Origin: an uncultured Tateyamaria sp.
GTDB lineage: Bacteria > Pseudomonadota > Alphaproteobacteria > Rhodobacterales > Rhodobacteraceae
Direction: 5' to 3'
NCBI RefSeq assembly: GCF_947503465.1
Contig: NZ_CANNDN010000001.1
Location: 1,054,001-1,118,000, forward strand
Length of the DNA: 64,000 nt
The translations under genes and the position numbers were made by a program. Of this stretch, positions 23,628-32,314 are shown in pieces. How positions within the stretch are numbered: position 1 is the first letter of the stretch; each line of letters starts with the position of its first letter. The notes under the pieces are model-generated. The model saw only the letters and a program-made list of their open reading frames with translations. It made no database searches and was not told the DNA's origin.

Positions 23628-24350
23628 TCAGCGGGCCGCGACCCGATCCAGCCAGGCAGGCAACGCGCCAATGTCGGGCAGAACGGTATCGGCATGCGGG
23701 GCCAGCACGTCTTTTGGGGCCAGCCCGGTCAGCACGGCAACGGTGCGCATGCCCGCGGCACGCCCCGCCATCAGGTCATGGGTGCTGTCGCCCACCATCA
23801 CAACGGCCTCGGCAGGCACGTCCAATTCGGCACAGAACGCCAAGAGCTGACCGGGCGCAGGTTTGCCGCCAAAGCCGCTGTCGCTGCCTGCAATGAAATC
23901 AAACAAGGGGGCAATACCCGCCGATTGCAAATGCGCCTGTGCCGGGGCCTCGGCATCATTGGTGGCAACGCCCAGAACCAGGCCGCGCGCGCGCAGGTGC
24001 GTCAGCAACGGCAGCAGCGGGACGGCTTCGGCCTGAGGTGCGCGCGCCGCTTCCGCATTCAGAAGCGCGACAAGCGCATCGCGGGACATGTCCGGGAAAA
24101 AGGGACGCAAATCGTCCGCAATCTCAGCCGGGGTTCCGGCGATGACAACGCTGTCCGGGGCAAACCGACGCTGAGCAAGGTCAAAGCCGATGGCCGCGCC
24201 TGCGCGCATCGCCAAGTGTTGATCCCCGCCGGCAGCCCGGCGCAGGAACGCGGCGGCCCATGCCTCCCACGTGGTGGTAAAATCGAAAAGCGTGCCGTCC
24301 TTGTCAAAGATGATGCCTTGCACGGGGGGGCCAGACGGCGTCACGTCCAA
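23628..24350 (-). CDS. gph: HAD-superfamily phosphatase, probable phosphoglycolate phosphatase
   Basis: A 240-residue HAD hydrolase. Motif I is FDKDGTLFDF (nucleophile and acid/base Asp), motif II is GVATND, and motifs III-IV end in MVGDSTHDLMAGRAAGM. The cap domain between motifs I and II is helical, as in Gph-type enzymes. Substrate specificity is inferred only from overall similarity. There is no ATG at the N-terminus: TTG 24350 (behind GGAGGGG) or GTG 24344 is the start. The first bases overlap the end of the DUF3572 gene by 10 bp, so the two are co-translated. Confidence 0.85.
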   Translation of the reverse strand: MDVTPSGPPVQGIIFDKDGTLFDFTTTWEAWAAAFLRRAAGGDQHLAMRAGAAIGFDLAQRRFAPDSVVIAGTPAEIADDLRPFFPDMSRDALVALLNAEAARAPQAEAVPLLPLLTHLRARGLVLGVATNDAEAPAQAHLQSAGIAPLFDFIAGSDSGFGGKPAPGQLLAFCAELDVPAEAVVMVGDSTHDLMAGRAAGMRTVAVLTGLAPKDVLAPHADTVLPDIGALPAWLDRVAAR

Positions 24351-24625
24351 TGCACATCCCCCCCTCCGGGCAATGCCATGCGCGCACGCATCGGCGCGTC
24401 ATAAGACAGACCGCTGGCATCGCAGAAGGATTTCACCCATGTATCATCCATCATGATGAAATCCAAAAGCGCACCCAGAAAGGCCGGATCGGACACGCCT
24501 GCGCGCATATCTGCCTCGCTGGCGCCGGTGGCGCCCAGGAACACGGGCAGCAATTCCGCGTTGCCGGCCATCCAGGCAACCGCCTGCAATCCGACAACTT
24601 CGGCGGATTCTCGCGAATGGGACAT
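24341..24625 (-). CDS. DUF3572 family protein
   Basis: A 94-residue protein. The pattern AVAWMAGNAELLPVFLGATG, DPAFLGALLDFIMMDD and a C-terminal LPGGG-x-x-HW matches the DUF3572 family, common in alphaproteobacteria next to a phosphoglycolate phosphatase-like gene. All-helical, cytoplasmic, function unknown. The first gene of a two-gene operon with the HAD phosphatase. The ATG at 24625 was chosen over the preceding GTG codon. Confidence 0.85.
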   Translation of the reverse strand: MSHSRESAEVVGLQAVAWMAGNAELLPVFLGATGASEADMRAGVSDPAFLGALLDFIMMDDTWVKSFCDASGLSYDAPMRARMALPGGGDVHWT

Positions 24626-24720
24626 CACGTTTGTGCCTTTGCAGTCTCGTGGAAACGCTTTGTTAACCTAAACGATCAAAAACCGAATGCACGGCTTTTG
24701 TAACGAATTGGAAACGCCTC

Positions 24721-26118
24721 ATGCACGGCAAGGTCCTTCTTATTGACCCGATCGCGACCAACCGCATCGTGCTGCGCGTCAAATTGGCGGCCAGCCACTA
24801 CCACATGACGCAGGCAGCCTCGATCGCCGATGCGATGCAGGTGCTGTCCCAGGACCTGCCTGACCTGATCCTGTGCGCAACCGATTTGCCGGACGGCGAT
24901 CCGCTCCGGCTGTTGCGGCGCATGCGCAAGACGGGGTTGACGGGAAAGGTGCCGGTCATCGCCCTCAGCGGATGCGATGACGACAGCGAACGGCTGCGCC
25001 TCTTGGCCGGCGGGGTCGATGACGTCATGCAAAAGCCCATCAACGACGCCCTGTTGCTGGCGCGCACGCGGTCGATCATTCGTGCCTATGCAACGGCCAG
25101 CGAATGGACGCTGCGCGAAGGCACGTCGCGTGCGCTTGGCTTTGCCGAGGCGGCGGATGCGTTCGCCCCGTCCCAGACGGTGCGGATCATCGCGCGTGAT
25201 CCGGCAGCGGCTGAACCATGGTCGTCGGCGCTTGCCAACCGGATTTCTGCCCGGATCACCTATGCCAAGCCCGCCACCGCCGTCGATGATATCGAGCCGG
25301 GGTCCCCGCCTGACGCGCTGGTTCTGGTTGTGGGGCCACACGAAGGCACGCAGATGCTGCAATTGCTTGCAACGGTGCGCAGCCAGGCCAGCACGCGCCA
25401 CTGCGCCATTCTGGGCGTGATCGGGCCCGAGGACATGACGCTTGGCGCGCAGATGCTGGACATGGGCGCAAATGACCTGATCCGCCACACGCGATCAGCC
25501 GACGAATTGGCGGTGCGCCTGGATGCGTTGCTGCGCCGCAAGCGCGTGACGGATGCGCTGCGCGATACCGTACGGTCGGGGATCGAAGCCGCGGTGATTG
25601 ACCCGCTGACGGGCCTGCACAACCGCCGCTATGCCATGCCCCACCTGACGCGGATTGCCGACCGGGCCACGCGCACCGGCAAACCCTATGCCGTGATGGT
25701 TGCCGACATGGACCATTTCAAGCGGATCAATGACACCTATGGCCATGCCGCCGGTGACGCCGTGCTGATCGAAACGGCGCGCAGGCTGCGGGAAAACCTG
25801 CGCGCCGTCGACCTTGTGGCCCGGATCGGGGGCGAAGAATTCCTGATCGTTCTGCCGGGTGCAGGGCTGAGCGATGCGCGCAAGGCGGCCAAGCGGATGT
25901 GCCGGATCATTGAAACCACAGCCTTCGATGTGCCGGGCCAGACGGCGCCCATTACGGTGACCATGTCCATCGGGATGACCGTGGTCGATCCTGGGCGCGG
26001 CGCCAAGTCTTCGGACGCGCACACGCCACAGGCCCTGCTGGATCGCGCGGACAAGGCGCTTTACGGCGCCAAGGCCGAAGGGCGCAACCGCGTCACGCTC
26101 AGCCGTCCGGCGGCGTAA
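24721..26118 (+). CDS. PleD-like diguanylate cyclase with degenerate receiver domains
   Basis: A 465-residue protein in PleD order: receiver 1 (about 1-120), a second receiver-like domain (about 150-275), and a GGDEF domain (about 290-460). The cyclase site GGEEF is intact in ARIGGEEFLIVLP, and the inhibitory RAVD (RxxD) lies five residues before it. In receiver 1 the phospho-acceptor position is Ala53 (DLILCATDLP instead of DLILLD-x-x-x-P), and the acidic pair is D9-P10 rather than D-D, although Lys105 remains. The second receiver is also diverged. Activation by phosphorylation therefore seems unlikely. Monocistronic. Confidence 0.88.
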   Translation: MHGKVLLIDPIATNRIVLRVKLAASHYHMTQAASIADAMQVLSQDLPDLILCATDLPDGDPLRLLRRMRKTGLTGKVPVIALSGCDDDSERLRLLAGGVDDVMQKPINDALLLARTRSIIRAYATASEWTLREGTSRALGFAEAADAFAPSQTVRIIARDPAAAEPWSSALANRISARITYAKPATAVDDIEPGSPPDALVLVVGPHEGTQMLQLLATVRSQASTRHCAILGVIGPEDMTLGAQMLDMGANDLIRHTRSADELAVRLDALLRRKRVTDALRDTVRSGIEAAVIDPLTGLHNRRYAMPHLTRIADRATRTGKPYAVMVADMDHFKRINDTYGHAAGDAVLIETARRLRENLRAVDLVARIGGEEFLIVLPGAGLSDARKAAKRMCRIIETTAFDVPGQTAPITVTMSIGMTVVDPGRGAKSSDAHTPQALLDRADKALYGAKAEGRNRVTLSRPAA

Positions 26119-26129
26119 CGGCCGCTTGA

Positions 26130-26621
26130 TCAGTCGCGCTTGCCCGGCCCGGGCCGGCCGCGCCCCCCTCTCGAGATCACCTCCTGCACCCGTTGCGCGT
26201 AGGCGCGCCGGTCCTGCACCGACATGGCCGCAACTTTTTCCAGCCATGCAGACTGGGCCACCGATTGCACCTGTCCGACACTCGCGGCCTGCCGCGCCAG
26301 AACCGCCCTGACCGCCGCGGTGTCAAGCGTGTCAGCGGACAGCAAATCCAGCATGTCGCGATAGGTGGCCCTGCGGGCGCTGCGCCCCGGCAGATCGGGA
26401 TCATTGCGCACCGCACCAAAGACCGCGCGCCGGTCCTCCTTGGGCAACGCCAGCACATACGGCATCGCATAACCCATGCCCGGGCCCTTTCCACCCAAGG
26501 GCCCACCGCGCACCGCGAGCCCCACAACCAGCCCCGCCACGGCCAGGTTGATGGCCAACGACAGCGTCAGCAGGACCTTGACCCACAAGGGGACGCGCCG
26601 TGTGATATCTGTGTCCGCCAT
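26130..26621 (-). CDS. Membrane-anchored Spy/CpxP-like periplasmic sensor
   Basis: A 163-residue protein with one N-terminal membrane helix (about residues 12-37), a Gly-rich linker and a helical periplasmic domain. The LALPKEDRRAVFGAVR and RATYRDMLDLL helices resemble the periplasmic heavy-metal sensor/chaperone group related to CpxP, Spy and CnrX, and the C-terminus is Gly/Arg-rich. The metal ligands of CnrX are not obvious. Last gene of the ECF sigma operon, 2 bp after the anti-sigma-like gene, so it probably takes part in signal reception. Confidence 0.75.
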   Translation of the reverse strand: MADTDITRRVPLWVKVLLTLSLAINLAVAGLVVGLAVRGGPLGGKGPGMGYAMPYVLALPKEDRRAVFGAVRNDPDLPGRSARRATYRDMLDLLSADTLDTAAVRAVLARQAASVGQVQSVAQSAWLEKVAAMSVQDRRAYAQRVQEVISRGGRGRPGPGKRD

Positions 26622-26623
26622 TC

Positions 26624-26998
26624 CTACCCCTCCTCCAGGGCCCAGCCAAAGGCATCAAGACCAAGGTCGGTGTCATAATCCGCGTCGTATCCAAGGGTCC
26701 ACAGCGCATCGACACCGGTTGTGTCCAAGGCGCCCAGGCCAATGACAAATCCGGTCGCCGTGGCCGCGACAAGACCGCCAACAGCGCCCCATCCCCCCAA
26801 GCCACCTATGATCTGTCGCCACATCCGCGCCTGGGGGCGGCCACCTCCTGGCGCGGGCAGATGGGCCTGCGCATCGGCCAACACACGGGCCATCAGATCC
26901 GGCGAAGGCTCCGGCACGGGCAGGGCCGACATGTCGTCCAGCATCGCTTCGATCCGGTCGGGGCCAGGTGATTTGGAACCTTGGGTCATATCCATCAT
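26624..26998 (-). CDS. Putative anti-sigma factor (single-pass membrane protein)
   Basis: A 124-residue protein. The N-terminal soluble part (about 1-60) includes RIEAMLDDMSALPVPEPSPDLMARVLADA, like the short sigma-binding region of small anti-sigma proteins. A glycine-rich membrane helix (about 65-92) and a short acidic periplasmic tail follow. It lacks a zinc anti-sigma HxxxCxxC motif. The start overlaps the sigma-factor stop (ATGA), which is the main reason for the anti-sigma call. Confidence 0.6.
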   Translation of the reverse strand: MMDMTQGSKSPGPDRIEAMLDDMSALPVPEPSPDLMARVLADAQAHLPAPGGGRPQARMWRQIIGGLGGWGAVGGLVAATATGFVIGLGALDTTGVDALWTLGYDADYDTDLGLDAFGWALEEG

Positions 26999-27582
26999 CC
27001 TTCATATCCAAGGGCGGATTCCCGCCCTTTCAATGCGCTGGCCAGGGCACGTTTGGCGCGCGCTGTCAGGCTTTCCACGGCTTCGACGCTGACACCCAAC
27101 GCCTCGGCAATCTCCGGGTTCGATGCGCCCTCGAAATGGCGCAGGGTCAGGGCCAGCCGCTGTCGTTCGGGCAAGACGGCCATGGCGTCGCGCACCGCAG
27201 CATGGCGTGCCGTGTCTTGCAGACGGGCTTCGGCACCCGGTGCCGGATCTTCGGGTTCGGCCACGTCCTCCAGCGGAATGCCCGCGCGCGGCCGCTTGCG
27301 CAAGCGGTCCGTGCACAGGTTGGACACAACGCGGAACACCCATGTCGACACCTGCGCCTCGCCGCTGCGCCAATCCGGTGCCATGCGCCACAGACGCAAC
27401 ATGGCCTCTTGCGTCACGTCCTCGGCCTCGGCCCGGTCGCCCAGCATGCGAAAGGCCTGCGCCTGCGCCCGCGGCACCAGCCGCACCGTCAATGCACGTG
27501 CCGCCGCCGCATCGCCCCGCGCATAGCGCAGCAGCAATGCGGCGTCATCCTCGTGGGATTGGGCGTCAAATGGCATCGTCAT
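26995..27582 (-). CDS. ECF-type RNA polymerase sigma factor
   Basis: A 195-residue sigma-70 family protein. Region 2 (about 20-85) has DRAEAEDVTQEAMLRLW and WVFRVVSNLCTDRLRKR, and region 4 (about 125-185) has LPERQRLALTLRHFEG and NPEIAEALGVSVEAVESLTARAK. There is no region 3, as expected for ECF sigma factors. The start at 27582 removes a long unlikely extension; 27576 is the next ATG. It is transcribed between an EF-hand protein gene and its putative anti-sigma. The four genes probably form an envelope or metal/calcium stress circuit. Confidence 0.9.
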   Translation of the reverse strand: MTMPFDAQSHEDDAALLLRYARGDAAAARALTVRLVPRAQAQAFRMLGDRAEAEDVTQEAMLRLWRMAPDWRSGEAQVSTWVFRVVSNLCTDRLRKRPRAGIPLEDVAEPEDPAPGAEARLQDTARHAAVRDAMAVLPERQRLALTLRHFEGASNPEIAEALGVSVEAVESLTARAKRALASALKGRESALGYEG

Positions 27583-27639
27583 CGTCCCGGAACACTGCCC
27601 GGCCCCACCCCAGCAAACAAGGGATGGGGCCAAACGGCT

Positions 27640-28083
27640 TCAGTTGTCGCGCAACCTGGGACCGCGCTTGCGGAATTCCGCGCGCGCCTGCTCGAACTCT
27701 TCTTGCGAAATGCCGCCGCTGTTGTCTGCATCCAGACGGTCAAAGAACCGGGCCGGATCACGGCGGGTGTTCTGCATTTCCTCGACAGACAGCTTGCCAT
27801 CTTCGTTGGCATCAAGGCGCGACAGGACACGTTCGGCACGCGCCTTGGCACGGTCCGCGCTGCGTGCTTCCAGTTCAGCCAACGACAAAAACCCGTCGCC
27901 GTCCGTGTCGGCACCGTCAAAGCGCGCCTGGGCGCTGGCCTGCATTTCCTGCAGGGTCACTTCCCCGCTGCCATCGGCATCCAGGGCCGAAAAGTCGGGA
28001 CCGCGGTCGCGTGCCATGGCGGACATTGTGGTCAGCCCGATGGCTGCGGCGGCGATGGCGGCGATAAAGGTACTGCGTTGCAT
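27640..28083 (-). CDS. Periplasmic EF-hand calcium-binding protein
   Basis: A 147-residue protein with a signal peptide (residues 1-24, ending AMA). Four EF-hand loops start with DADGSGEVTLQE, DTDGDGFLSLAE, DANEDGKLSVEE and DADNSGGISQEE, each with the usual acidic coordinating positions and final Glu. Four loops suggest two EF pairs. As the first gene of the ECF sigma operon (57 bp upstream of the sigma start) it may report periplasmic calcium or act as a buffer. Confidence 0.88.
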   Translation of the reverse strand: MQRSTFIAAIAAAAIGLTTMSAMARDRGPDFSALDADGSGEVTLQEMQASAQARFDGADTDGDGFLSLAELEARSADRAKARAERVLSRLDANEDGKLSVEEMQNTRRDPARFFDRLDADNSGGISQEEFEQARAEFRKRGPRLRDN

Positions 28084-28297
28084 GGATCATTCTCCGTTCT
28101 TGCCTCTGCGGCAGCAGGATCATCCTGCCACCCTATGCCCCTTCAAACGCCCCCCGGGCCCGGTTCCGTCGAAAAAAGTTTTGGCGGCCGCCCTGACCTG
28201 CCCCGGCGAACGCGACATCGGGACGCAAGGACAGATTGCGCCATTCCGTTTCGCCATCCACCCCGGCACAGTTCCACCATTCAGAAAGGCGTATGCC

Positions 28298-28696
28298 ATG
28301 CGACCCGAGCAGACCAGCTTTACCAATGCCCCGCAACGGCGCCTGCGGCCCGCGCTTTTGCGTGGGTGGCGGCGCAGATGCCCCCGGTGTGGCAACGGGC
28401 ACCTGCTCAAAGGGTACCTGAAGCTTGGTGCCACCTGTCCGGTCTGCAAGCTGGACTACACCCACGCGCGGGCAGATGATGGACCTGCCTATCTGACAAT
28501 CCTGCTGGTTGGGCACCTCATGGCGCCCCTGCTGCACCTGGTCTTTGTCACGTGGCGGCCGGAACCCCTGGTGCTGTTCACGATTTTTGCGGTTGGCTGC
28601 GTGGGCCTGTCGCTTTACCTTCTGCCACGGCTCAAGGGGGCCATCGTGGGGTTCCAATGGGCCAGGCAGATGGGCGGCTTCGGCCCCGCCGGGTAG
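28298..28696 (+). CDS. DUF983 family zinc-ribbon membrane protein
   Basis: A 132-residue protein. A zinc ribbon (CPRCGNG ... CPVCKLD, about residues 27-52) is followed by two membrane helices (about 65-85 and 90-110) and a short tail with FQWARQMGGF. This matches DUF983, an alphaproteobacterial family of unknown function. The start at 28298 was chosen to leave the ribbon near the N-terminus. Followed 39 bp later by a NUDIX gene on the same strand, a pairing I recall from other Rhodobacterales. Confidence 0.88.
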   Translation: MRPEQTSFTNAPQRRLRPALLRGWRRRCPRCGNGHLLKGYLKLGATCPVCKLDYTHARADDGPAYLTILLVGHLMAPLLHLVFVTWRPEPLVLFTIFAVGCVGLSLYLLPRLKGAIVGFQWARQMGGFGPAG

Positions 28697-28735
28697 GCAA
28701 CGCCCCGGCGCGGAAACCGGCCAAGAAGGGGCGAC

Positions 28736-29431
28736 ATGACACCTCAGGACAAAACCCAGATCCGCAATGCCGCGACCGTGATCGTGCTGCGCGACCGCTT
28801 GACGACACCGCGCATCCTGATGGGCCAGCGCGGGGCCAAGGCGGTGTTCATGCCGAACAAGTTCGTCTTTCCCGGTGGCGCGGTTGACGCGGACGACCAC
28901 CATATCCCGCTGGCCACGCCGCTGACGGCTCCAAACGACGCGCGTCTTGCCGAAGACGGGGATGCCGCCCTTGTGCCGGCCCTGGCCGCCGCCGCCATTC
29001 GCGAGCTGTTCGAGGAAACGGGCCAGGTCCTGGGCGCACCGGGCGCATGGCCGGATGCGCCCGCCGACTGGACGCAGTTTGCGGCCACCGGTCACCGCCC
29101 CCACGCCGCCCCCCTTCAGTTCGTCTTTCGGGCGTTGACCCCGCCGGGTCGGCCCCGCCGCTTCGATGCACGGTTTTTCCTGATTGATGCCGATGACCTT
29201 GCCTCGGATCCCGACGATTTCTCGCAGGCCTCGGACGAGCTGTCGCATCTGCAATGGGTTGGGCTGGACGATGTGCGCGGCTTCGACATGCCCTTTATCA
29301 CCGAGGTTGTGCTGGCCGAAATTGCCGCCCGCGTTGCGGACCGGGCACCGCCAGCCAGCGTGCCCTATTTCAGGAACGATGACGAAGAAAGCCTGTTCCT
29401 GCGCCTGCGCGGACACAAGATGCCAGACTAG
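28736..29431 (+). CDS. NUDIX hydrolase
   Basis: A 231-residue protein. The Nudix box is partly spread: FVFPGGAVDADD at about residues 43-54, then AAIRELFEETGQVLG (the RE-x2-EE motif that binds metal) at about 84-98. The insertion between them is typical of the larger NUDIX proteins related to NUDT19/CoA-type enzymes. It probably hydrolyses a nucleoside diphosphate linked to another group; the substrate is unknown. The stop codon overlaps the convergent EamA gene within the palindrome CTAG. Confidence 0.87.
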   Translation: MTPQDKTQIRNAATVIVLRDRLTTPRILMGQRGAKAVFMPNKFVFPGGAVDADDHHIPLATPLTAPNDARLAEDGDAALVPALAAAAIRELFEETGQVLGAPGAWPDAPADWTQFAATGHRPHAAPLQFVFRALTPPGRPRRFDARFFLIDADDLASDPDDFSQASDELSHLQWVGLDDVRGFDMPFITEVVLAEIAARVADRAPPASVPYFRNDDEESLFLRLRGHKMPD

Positions 29432-30330
29432 ATCACCGTGATCAAAAGCAGGATCGAGGCCAGCAACACAGCCATGCCCAACCCTTCGCGCACCGTGATC
29501 TTTTCCTTGAAAATCAAGACACTCACCAGCGCGCTCATCACCAGCTCGACCTGACCGACGGCATTCACGTAGGCCGCGTTTTGCAAGGTGAAGGCGGTGA
29601 ACCAGCAAAATGATCCGGCCATGGACATCAGCCCCACCCACACCGCGATGCGCCGCGCCGCCCACACCGCAGCCACTTGCCCCGGGTCGCGCCACCGCAA
29701 CCACACCAGCATGGCAACGGTCTGCATGGCGGTGACAGCCGCCAGTGTCACGCCCGCCCGCGCCAGCGGATCGGACAGTTCAAGGCTGAGCGACGCCCCG
29801 CGATAGCACACGCCCGACACGGCAAAGAACAACCCCGCCATCAGCCCCAGCGCGGTTGACCGATTGGCCAGGTCCCGCCATCCCCACCGCACCATGTCCG
29901 GCGGCGCCGACAAAAGCAGCACTCCGACAAGGCCCAGGCCAATGGCGGCAAAGCCCATCGGGCTGACCACATCCCCCAACAGGACCCAACCAACCAGCAC
30001 GGCCTGCATGACCTCGGTTTTCTTGAACGTGATCCCCACCGCGAAATTGCGCGCCTGGAACAGGCGCACGGTCGCGACGGTCGCAAGGATCTGGGCCAGC
30101 CCGCCCATGGCGCCATATCCCCAGAACGCCACGCCGAACCGGGGCCAGGCCTGCGCCGTGGCACCCATGTAGATAAGGATCAGAACCGCAACCAGGGGCG
30201 ACGAATAGAGGAACCGCGCCAACGTGGCGCCTGTCGCGCTCAACGTGCCCAGCGACAACTGGCGCTGCAGCATGAAGCGCAACGTCTGAAACAGGGCCGC
30301 AGCCACCGTAATCGGGATCCAGAGGGTCAT
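29428..30330 (-). CDS. EamA/DMT-family transporter
   Basis: A 300-residue membrane protein with about ten helices, built as two five-helix halves typical of drug/metabolite (EamA) transporters. The second half ends with the family's characteristic LVSVLIFKEKITVREGLGM. It probably exports or exchanges a small metabolite; the substrate is not predictable. It lies 16 bp downstream of the desaturase gene end on the same strand, so may be co-transcribed with it. Confidence 0.87.
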   Translation of the reverse strand: MTLWIPITVAAALFQTLRFMLQRQLSLGTLSATGATLARFLYSSPLVAVLILIYMGATAQAWPRFGVAFWGYGAMGGLAQILATVATVRLFQARNFAVGITFKKTEVMQAVLVGWVLLGDVVSPMGFAAIGLGLVGVLLLSAPPDMVRWGWRDLANRSTALGLMAGLFFAVSGVCYRGASLSLELSDPLARAGVTLAAVTAMQTVAMLVWLRWRDPGQVAAVWAARRIAVWVGLMSMAGSFCWFTAFTLQNAAYVNAVGQVELVMSALVSVLIFKEKITVREGLGMAVLLASILLLITVI

Positions 30331-30346
30331 GGCCCTTAATGGCTGC

Positions 30347-31267
30347 TCAGTGATCCGGGGACCAGAGCGGATGCGGCACGGGGTCCTTGCCCTTCAGGAA
30401 GTGTCGCACGAACACCTCGCGATAGGAGGCATAGCGATAGCCCTCGTTGCAGGTCAGATACCGATCCCGGTTCGCGCGGTAGAGGCCGGGCAAGCGGTAC
30501 CAGGGCACCCGTGGATGCATGTGATGCACAACGTGGAAGTTGTTGTTCAGAAAGAGAAACGCCAAAACGCCGCGGTCTTCGACAATAACGGTCCGGCCGC
30601 GCGCGCGCGCATGGGCCTGATGTTCCAGGAACGTCCGTATCTTCAGGATCGACACAGCCGCATAGCACGCCACAAGGTACAGCCACACAGGCATCGGGCT
30701 GGCCCAGACCACCGCCAGCACAAGAACGACACCGGGCACATGCAACAGCCAACCACGCAGCACCTGTCGGTCACCGCGCAGGATCGCGCCTACGTCCTGT
30801 CGTACAAAGCTGACCTGCGCCACAATCGGCCCCAGCACCATCCGGCCCGCCAGCGTGTTGTTCACCTGCAAGACAAGGCGCAGGATACCGGGCATCCGCG
30901 CCCAGACGGCCGGGTCCACATAGTTGGTTTCGGGATCGTCATAAGGGTCCGTCAGGTTCGCATCCTGATGATGCGCCAGATGCGTGTCCCGAAACCGCAG
31001 ATAGGGGATGAACAGACCGGGGTTCACGACCACCAGCATCTCGCTTGCGATCCGGGACGGGAACGGGTGGCCGTGCAGCACCTCGTGCGTGATCGACGCG
31101 TGCAACGCCAGGACAAGGGCCAACAGGATCACCGCCCAGCCACCGGGCAGCACAAACACCGCAACACCCCACAACACGACACATCCAGACCAAAGCCCCA
31201 GCGTGATCCATTCGATCTGCAACGGTCGATCAAAGGGCAAGCGTCGGGAGGACCGGCGGGCGGGCAT
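30347..31267 (-). CDS. Membrane fatty-acid desaturase / hydroxylase family protein
   Basis: A 306-residue membrane protein with the di-iron histidine boxes HEVLHG, HLAHH and HVVHHMHP, in the order and spacing of membrane desaturases, between pairs of membrane helices. It could act on acyl lipids or, as in related carotenoid enzymes, on another hydrophobic substrate. The ATG at 31267 follows GGAGAT; the TTG two codons upstream is less likely. Divergent from an XRE regulator, with a palindrome in the shared region, so it is likely controlled by that regulator. Confidence 0.88.
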   Translation of the reverse strand: MPARRSSRRLPFDRPLQIEWITLGLWSGCVVLWGVAVFVLPGGWAVILLALVLALHASITHEVLHGHPFPSRIASEMLVVVNPGLFIPYLRFRDTHLAHHQDANLTDPYDDPETNYVDPAVWARMPGILRLVLQVNNTLAGRMVLGPIVAQVSFVRQDVGAILRGDRQVLRGWLLHVPGVVLVLAVVWASPMPVWLYLVACYAAVSILKIRTFLEHQAHARARGRTVIVEDRGVLAFLFLNNNFHVVHHMHPRVPWYRLPGLYRANRDRYLTCNEGYRYASYREVFVRHFLKGKDPVPHPLWSPDH

Positions 31268-31295
31268 TGTCAAATCTCCGAGAAATGCAGTGCGG

Positions 31296-31309
31296 TCACG
31301 CTAGCGTGA
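31296..31309. promoter_or_regulatory. Palindromic operator between desaturase and XRE genes
   Basis: TCACGCTAGCGTGA, a perfect 14-bp palindrome, 28 bp from the desaturase ATG and 65 bp from the XRE start, in an intergenic region that is more AT-rich than its surroundings. Confidence 0.6.
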
Positions 31310-31374
31310 TCAAGGACCGCCGCGAATTCCGAATTGAGTTAACATTCTTGGCAGACGCAGATAAATATCATCAT

Positions 31375-32235
31375 ATGTTGGAAATAGTAGACAAACGGCT
31401 CCGCGCCGCGCAATTCCGCACCCGACTGGCGCGCGCCATGCGGGACCAGAACATGTCCCAAAGCGCGCTGGCGCGCCTGATCGGGACAGACCGCTCTACC
31501 ATCAGCCAGGCGCTGAACGACGATGGCGCGCGCCTGCCGGGCGCGCAGGTGGTCGGGGCCTGTGCGCAGGCGCTTGGCATTTCCGCGGACTGGCTGCTAG
31601 GCCTGTCGGACCGACCCGAAAGTGCCGCGGCCCTGACCGCCGCCGCCCTCACGCTGACCGAAGCCCCCCGCGCCCTGATCGACGAACGGATCTTCTCGTG
31701 GCATCAAGAGGCCGCAGGGTACAAGATCCGCCACGTCCCCGCCGGACTGCCCGACATGCTGAAAACGCAGGACATGCTCGAGTGGGAGTATCGCCCGCAT
31801 CTGGGCCGCACGACAACACAGGCCATCAACGCCTCGCGGGATCGATTGAACTGGATGCGATCCGCCCAATCCGACTATGAAATCGCCCTGCCGATCTACG
31901 AATTGCACAGCTTTGCCACGGGCACAGGCTATTACGCCGATCTGCCGGCGGACATTCGGCACCAGCAACTGGATCAACTGCTTGATCTGTCCAACCAGCT
32001 CTACCCAAGGCTGCGGCTCTATCTCTTTGATCAACGCAAACTGTATTCGGCCCCCATCACCCTCTTCGGCCCGTTGCTGGCGGTGATCTATACCGGCGGG
32101 CACTACATGGCTTTCCGCGACCGCGAGCGGATCGAAACCCTGTCACTGCATTTCGACACGCTGATCCGTCAGGCCTCGTTCACGGCACGCGATTTCCCGC
32201 ATCACCTCGACAGCCTGCGCACCCTGGTTGCCTGA
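31375..32235 (+). CDS. XRE-family transcriptional regulator with a large C-terminal domain
   Basis: A 286-residue protein. The helix-turn-helix lies at about residues 15-70 (MSQSALARLIGTDRSTISQAL, then ISADWLLGLSD). The remaining 200 residues contain a Trp/Tyr-rich domain, for example EWEYRPHLGR and IYTGGHYMAFRDRERIE, that I do not recognise; it may bind a ligand. Divergent from the desaturase gene, it is the obvious candidate for its control. It converges on the carnitine dehydrogenase gene. Confidence 0.85.
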   Translation: MLEIVDKRLRAAQFRTRLARAMRDQNMSQSALARLIGTDRSTISQALNDDGARLPGAQVVGACAQALGISADWLLGLSDRPESAAALTAAALTLTEAPRALIDERIFSWHQEAAGYKIRHVPAGLPDMLKTQDMLEWEYRPHLGRTTTQAINASRDRLNWMRSAQSDYEIALPIYELHSFATGTGYYADLPADIRHQQLDQLLDLSNQLYPRLRLYLFDQRKLYSAPITLFGPLLAVIYTGGHYMAFRDRERIETLSLHFDTLIRQASFTARDFPHHLDSLRTLVA

Positions 32236-32314
32236 GGCGACACGGGCCGTGGCGAAGCGGACGGACGGTCAAGACGGGAACGCGCCGTCAGGCGCTCAAT
32301 CGGATCACATCCGC

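Noticed and set aside
28084-28200. GGAAC followed by CGTT before the EF-hand/ECF operon as an EcfG-type promoter
   Set aside because: The spacing between the two boxes is 13 nt instead of 16-17, so the match is not convincing.
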